Below, piece after piece: positions 59,101-64,000 of a DNA stretch of 64,000 nucleotides. The notes under the pieces are model-generated. The model ran no database searches, was not told the origin of the DNA, and was given only the letters and a program-made list of their open reading frames with translations. This stretch comes from Rhabditoides inermis (Eukaryota; Nematoda; Chromadorea; Rhabditida; Rhabditidae), in assembly GCA_963966185.1 (NCBI GenBank), contig CAWZYM010000280.1, positions 434,001 to 498,000 of the forward strand, given 5' to 3'. The position numbers and the translations under genes were made by a program. Every line of letters starts with the position of its first letter. The stretch's first letter is position 1.

Positions 59101-62100
59101 CCCTTTCTCTCCCCCCCACCTCCGTTCCCTCATGTGCCCTCGCCTCCCCCTCCCTGGCCACCGCGGCCCGCACACAGTCCACCAGCACCCGGCACACCTC
59201 TACCGTCCTCTTCTCGTCGGACAGGTTGTAGTTGAGCTGCAAATAGTATTGAAATGATAGTTTCAACATTATTAGTATTATACGTTGGACCTAAAAAGCT
59301 ATCATAACTTCCTTGACAAAAAACTTCAGATTCCCCCCACTCACCAGAACGGCGAGCACAGGCGGGAGGTACTTGTCAAACTCCCAGTCGCAGTTCTTGG
59401 GGAAGTGGATCTCGCCGCGCTCGCATCTACCGTGCAGCCCGATCACCGCCGACGTCAGGCGGTCCAGTCTGCAGAATGCAAAGACATTGTTTCGTAAAGT
59501 CAGAACTCCGAACAGAATCTGAGACTTCGCCCTTGATCCCTTGGACATACACCCAGCGGCGGCAGCACGCAGACATAAGACATTTCACACGCGACGCGGT
59601 CGGCACTCTCTCTTTTCTCATAATCTCTCCTCGTCTCTGACCGTGGAAAGCCCCTCCTTCACGCGCACCTCTCCTCGCCGGCCGTGCGTATCAGTCGGAT
59701 GCTCTCGAGTGTCCTTCCCAGATACTGTAGCAGTGCCCGGAGGACAGTCCACCACCTCTCCTGCTGCAGCGCCGTCACCACAACATCGCACACCGTAGAC
59801 CACTCCAGGCCAGCGCCTACAATATTGTTCATCACCAAACATCTTTCTTCACATAATTTCCCGACGTTATTATTTTTAGTTTTCAGAAGAAGAAAAATAG
59901 ATTGCTTGCCCAAAAAAAGAGCGTCAACAGATATCGTCGGACGTCAGCCGTACTCGCCGAAAGCGACACAAGACATCGTGAGCAAAAACACCCATTTTCG
60001 ACTCTCACTGACATACTTATGGACCCAGCCTGCACCCACCTTCCCTGCCCTCTGCCGCCACCCACATCTGCATCGACACCTGCGGCTCGTCCTCCCCGTA
60101 CGACAGACGCTCTGCAAGACAAGAGTCAATGGCAAAGAATGGGGATTAACCACAGAGTTTCATGAACATGCACTACAGAGCGTTGTGATCCCCTCACCGA
60201 TCCCGATGGATTGTTCTTTGATTGGATAAAATATGGAGGATTAAACACCGTAGAGATTCGCTCAATATATAAACAACAATAATATTATTACTATTACAAT
60301 CCCCCCTCGACTCACGCAGTCTGTCCGTGACGGGACATGCGTGGATGGCGAGCAGAGAGGCGAGCACCCGCACGCGCACATCGGCCCCAGCCTCGCCGCG
60401 CCAACTGCAAAGCAATCGACATCACATCTCGGACTTGTCATTTTGGTGCCTCGCCGCGCCAACTGAATCACACCACATTGTACCTAGGCGTACTTCATGC
60501 TTCTCAATTTGGTGTTTTACCCCACGCCTCGTCTCTATCCCTCCATCCCCTCATCCTCCAACTGAAAAAAAACACACACACACACACTATAATATTATTC
60601 TGGGAGATAGTTCGCCAGATTACGGTAGAAAATCGATCTATCCTCGAGTCGCATACGATCTACCTTCTAGTCGTGAGGAGACCCGAGCGCGCGCTTTCAA
60701 ACGATAATATTGATCAAAGAAGCCGGCATACATGACTGTAGGCGTACTTCGTACTTCTCGTTAAACAGTTAAACTATAACGATTTCGGATGGCTCTGGCT
60801 CAGGCTCTCAGGCTCTCTGGCTCTCTGGCTCAGGCTGATTCTGGTGAGGTGATAAGATTCGGGATTTGTTTTGTCACAGTTTCGCGTTTGCCACATTGAC
60901 TTCCATTCCATGACAAATAACCTTCACGACAAAAATACGACACCGCCGAAACAAAGCAAATGTAATTTGTTGAAGGATTTCAGTCTCAGTGAACACAACT
61001 ACAAAACATTACAAAAGAAGCGCCTTGTCTCTCCCAGTTGCCTTCTGGAGGATCCTCCATCCTCCACCACCACCACCCACTCCCTCACCCACCCCGCCTT
61101 GTACTGCCTCGCCATGTGCTCGGTGAGAGTGTCGACCAGCAGACCGAGCGTCTTCGGAGTTAACGCCTGGAAACAGAAAAACAATGTGATCACGTTCATA
61201 GTCACATCACAATAAGACTCCTACTTCAAGTCTTGTCTCCCTCCTTCCCCTCCCCTCTCCTCACCTGCCACCTCTTTGCCAGCACCTCCGACAGCTCGTA
61301 CGCCATGATCTCCACGTTGTCGCCGCACACTGCAAGAATAAAAAAGTACATCATAAACTATTTGTAAAACAGTCATGGCAACAATAAAATAAAATTTCAT
61401 GTTGAAACGAGTCCTATCCTTGCAATCTTATACGATCGAATTTTAACTTCCATGGGAAATACATTTCACATTATCAATTACGGAAATTCCGGCAACAAGA
61501 CAACAATTTTATTAAAGCATGGCTAAAAAGCATAGCACTAACCACCTTTAAGTAATAACATATACAAAAAATACTAACATGCATTTCCAATCCATTCCAC
61601 TTGTTACTGCTTTCCTGATTCCTAATTGGACGTGTACGTTTTTGTGGTTAGGACGTGATTGCGTGTACCGTGCCGATGATTTATGTTCACTCACCACTCG
61701 CCACCGCCTCCCTCTCCCTGGATCGTTCCTGATCGGGCGCCAGAGTGCCCTCATCCCTTTCAGTGTCACCCTGAAACCGACTCGACTAGCGACTAGCATA
61801 CTGCATATCTTGAAGAAATACGCATTTCTTTAGAACAGGCTAATGCGTAAGTGAATTTCATCACACATATTTTATCCAATCAACGAACAATCCATCGTCA
61901 TCGTCAAATATACGCGTCAACGTGGCAATATCATGGTCATGCCCAGTCCTGCCAAAATATATTTCACCGCCAAACGCTACGCGCTAAATTATTTCAAAAA
62001 AGTAATGGTAGTTCCTTTATCCCTCTCTGTGTCACCCTGAAAATAAATGAAGCCTGCGAAAGAACGATAGATCTACCTCGCATACAGGTCGAATACAGTG

Positions 62101-63382
62101 CTCTAACCGTTCGTCAGTCGTCTATCCCCCTTTCACCCACCTACACTGTCCTTATCGCTCTGTTCCTCTGTCATATTATCCCTGTCACCCACCTCCTGCT
62201 CCCCCTGCTCCGTCTCCTCCTCCTCCTCCCCCTCCTCTCCTCCCAGCTCCATCTCCGACCCTCCTCCTCCTGTGCTGTCCTCCCGAGAGTCGCGCGCCCA
62301 CTTACACTCGATAGAGTCGTTGAACAGACGACCGATCAGACACATCACCTGCAGGCAGAGACATTGAAAGTGAGAAGATGAACGGGATGACAGACAGGGT
62401 GATAGTGATAAAATGACACAGTAACACAATAGGATGACAGGAAGATAGATGACAGAGTGATATAGCGAAGTGTGAGTGTAAGAGAGGACAGCGTGACAAG
62501 ATGACAGAGTGACAGAGTGACAAAGTGACATATGACAATGGACACAGTGACATATGACAATGGACACAGTGACATATGACAATGGACACAGTGACAGAGT
62601 GACAGCGTGACATATGACAGAGTGACAGAGTGACATATGACAATGGCAGTACCTGCTCGAACAGCTTCGTGTCCTTGAGTGACACCGTCTTCGCCACGTC
62701 AAACAGAACGGCCAGCATTTGGTACTGAAAAAAACTAGTTATTGATGTGTTTCGATAATATGTTTCAACAAATCATGAAAACAATATTATGTAATCGACA
62801 GTAATTTTCCAACCATCGCGGACGTTGAACTCTCCGGAAGAGAAAAAAAATAACACAATTAGTGGAATTTGAAACTGAACCCTCCATTGAACCCAACAAC
62901 CTATGACCATCATTGTGCTTGTCATCATAACGTTCGCGATTTCGAAATACAAAAACCAAAACACCTGTTCACACAACCAATAATCTTGATAAGCCACACT
63001 TCCACCTGTATTATCGTTTCACAATCAAAAAGAGTCACTCCTCTCTCACCCTTCCCTGTCTGTAGGGTGCAACAAGCCCCATCTCATCCATCTCTCCTAA
63101 CCTTTACCTTCTCCCACCTACAGATTCACTCTCCTTCCTTCCTTCCTCCCCCATCTCTGGCATAACTGGAAACGACAGAGTCACCCCCTCACCTGTACCT
63201 GTGCCACCTGTATCATAGAGTTGCACCACCAGAAGGACAGACCCCTCCCCTCCCCCCACCTGTATCTTGCTGTCTGCGCATCGTCCCGTCTCCGCCAGTG
63301 CGGGCAGCATCAGCCGCGTGACCAGCTCGTGTTCGTAGACGCCGCGCCAGCGCATGTAGAACGACTGCATGCACGACACTGC
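47878..63382 (-). CDS. tsc2: Tuberin (TSC2), 3' part: 29 exons, 988 aa, 5' end outside window
   Basis: GTPase-activating subunit of the TSC complex, which turns off Rheb and so TOR. Exon 5' ends: 63382, 62724, 62348, 61770, 61329, 61166, 60404, 60111, 59816, 59468, 59236, 59019, 58763, 58152, 56012, 55812, 55134, 54898, 54509, 53974, 53382, 53004, 52545, 51386, 50307, 49699, 49455, 48657, 48079. All junctions keep phase (2,967 nt). Tuberin-like blocks: WSTVCDVVVTALQQ; AIPLIELLSDAVEL and PYTVAKKFNAFIV; VRHMYGHSGWLM; then the GAP domain (about 755-900) with HAIGVVFIAPGQ, YAHSDELTKLVF.VATLMP, NNFVSVIWNESG and FKLGSVGGKFAY. The Asn thumb is kept (N853), but GND reads ANN. The linker between the WLM block and the GAP domain is only about 45 residues. 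RalGAP-alpha is the alternative but lacks the FKLG block. Confidence 0.9.
50570..50710. repeat. Dispersed repeat, inverted partner at 60592-60730
   Basis: About 140 bp whose reverse complement recurs at 60592-60730 in another tuberin intron (for example TCTACCGTAATCTGGCGAAC). No ORF. Confidence 0.8.
51387..52429. other. Long tuberin intron, repeat-rich
   Basis: Contains (GA)n at 51426-51475. A 128-codon minus-strand frame (51861-52247) does not match tuberin and is not needed for phase, so it is not called. Confidence 0.5.
54925..55040. repeat. (GGAGA)n pentanucleotide array plus GA run
   Basis: About 19 GGAGA/GAGGA units and then GA units inside a tuberin intron. Confidence 0.95.
56107..56146. 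repeat. (ATCA)n microsatellite, possible retroelement tail
   Basis: ATCA units followed by GTTTATCCGGAATC. A similar GTTTTATCCGGAATC follows a single AATCAATC at about 53990. On the minus strand the run would be a 3' tail of a non-LTR element. Confidence 0.6.
56631..57493. mobile_element. TIR element (863 bp) in the 2-kb tuberin intron
   Basis: 23-bp terminal inverted repeats (56631-56653 and 57471-57493, GTGTGTTCCCTTTTCTGACC...), bordered by TA-rich sequence. No transposase frame. Two internal ACAACGTAGCGT blocks (57010, 57340). TA borders suggest a Tc1/mariner-type non-autonomous element (inference). Confidence 0.65.
60592..60730. repeat. Dispersed repeat, inverted partner of 50570-50710
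   Basis: See 50570-50710. It lies in the tuberin intron 60405-61092. Confidence 0.8.
62450..62650. repeat. Minisatellite of GTGACA units in tuberin intron
   Basis: Tandem GTGACATATGACAATGGACA-type units mixed with GTGACAGA units in the intron 62349-62652. Confidence 0.85.
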
Positions 63383-64000
63383 CTGAAAGGCACGGGGTAG
63401 AAAGGTGATAAGATGTGATGTTCAGCCGATGTACGCGATAGAAACAGTTTATTCCGACGTTTCGCCTTTATGTCATCATCGGGGAAAGAATTCCCTCAAA
63501 GTTGGGTAATTAAACCTGTAGAAAGAGATCGACAATAGAGGTCTGATCAGTCTCGTCAAAACAGCAACTTCGAAACGGATTGTCCAGTAGCGTTTTCAAG
63601 ACGATTGCGAAGACTTTACCTATGTAAATGTATGCACATCATTGCCGAAATTATGTAACACATCACATTAGTAACACGACTATAACTATATCAGAGAAGA
63701 TATGCTTCCCACAATGAATAAACACCGCGCTTTATTTTTTAGACTAATAGTGATGTCAAAGTGATAATCAAAATGAACATGTAGTATTCTCTTCTGAAAA
63801 GTACAAGCGTAAAGTAGCTCTGTTTGGGTTCATCTCAATTCAACAAAAGCACATGCATAAAACTATTATTTCTACACTAAACAATAAACACAAACCTGCT
63901 CTCTCAAACGATATGTAGAAACGTATACTTTATCGATAATTTATTAATAGGGGCTACATAATATATTTTCGTATTTCTTATGGAAGCTTTGTGAAAATCA
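63383..64000. other. Tuberin intron / right edge, with a MITE-like arm at 63785-63905
   Basis: No exon found. At about 63785-63905 the sequence resembles one arm of the 380-bp foldback element (AATTCAACAAAAGCACATGC, then ACAAACCTGCTCTC). The partner arm is not visible before the edge. Confidence 0.5.

Noticed and set aside
47878..63382. RalGAP-alpha or RalGAP-beta identity for the GAP gene
   Set aside because: The FKLGSVGGKFAY segment, the YAHSDELTKLVF block and the N-terminal PYTVAKKFNAFIV region follow tuberin. RalGAP-alpha has a different sequence after the Asn thumb.
43830..63382. Operon of tuberin and the CYTH gene
   Set aside because: Same strand, but the gap from the tuberin stop to the CYTH ATG is about 0.8 kb, longer than typical nematode operon spacing, and no SL2-type signal could be identified.

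Overview
This window is from a nematode genome. The evidence is direct: seven cuticle collagen genes with the nematode-specific membrane-anchored N-terminal domain, a Str-type nematode chemoreceptor, and genes split into many small exons by GT-AG introns. The high exon density and many long purine/pyrimidine tracts would fit a diplogastrid such as Pristionchus, but that placement is inference and weak.

Layout. (1) 1-17.4 kb is a collagen cluster. Five genes of one subfamily (A) and two of another (B) lie in divergent and inverted pairs. Genes 1 and 5 are inverted copies that share their promoters. The two B genes form an inverted repeat around a 2.3-kb spacer that holds an unrecognised seven-exon gene (one membrane segment and a basic Thr/Lys-rich tail). 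A 1,284-bp promoter-like unit, repeated in tandem at 1.77-4.33 kb, carries CCAAT boxes, an E2F-like site and a foldback element. (2) 17.4-29.4 kb is repeat-rich: a 64-bp minisatellite (20.2-21.75 kb), 3' fragments of several non-LTR retrotransposons, an RTE-type fragment inside an intron of a Str chemoreceptor that is probably broken, and non-autonomous DNA elements. (3) 29.65-34.6 kb (minus) is a complete 15-exon SLC2-type sugar transporter, 490 aa. (4) 36.0-47.1 kb holds a complete CYTH-domain (CyaB/ThTPase-like) gene of seven exons (minus). A tandem segmental duplication has made a second copy of its last four exons. A small RS-rich gene (plus) lies between the copies. Two insertions of one 209-bp transposable element, each with a 5-bp target duplication, can be checked against empty sites in the sister copies. 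(5) 47.9-63.4 kb (minus) is the 3' part (29 exons, 988 codons) of a tuberin (TSC2) gene, with a C-terminal Rheb/Rap-GAP domain. Its 5' end lies beyond the right edge.

For the collagens, transporter, CYTH, TSC2, RS-rich and spacer genes I traced splice sites by hand and confirmed that reading phase is kept across every junction. The collagens build the cuticle. Tuberin would be the GAP for Rheb in TOR signalling, and it is notable because C. elegans is generally described as lacking TSC1/TSC2. The genes do not form one pathway: the window is several independent loci plus mobile DNA.
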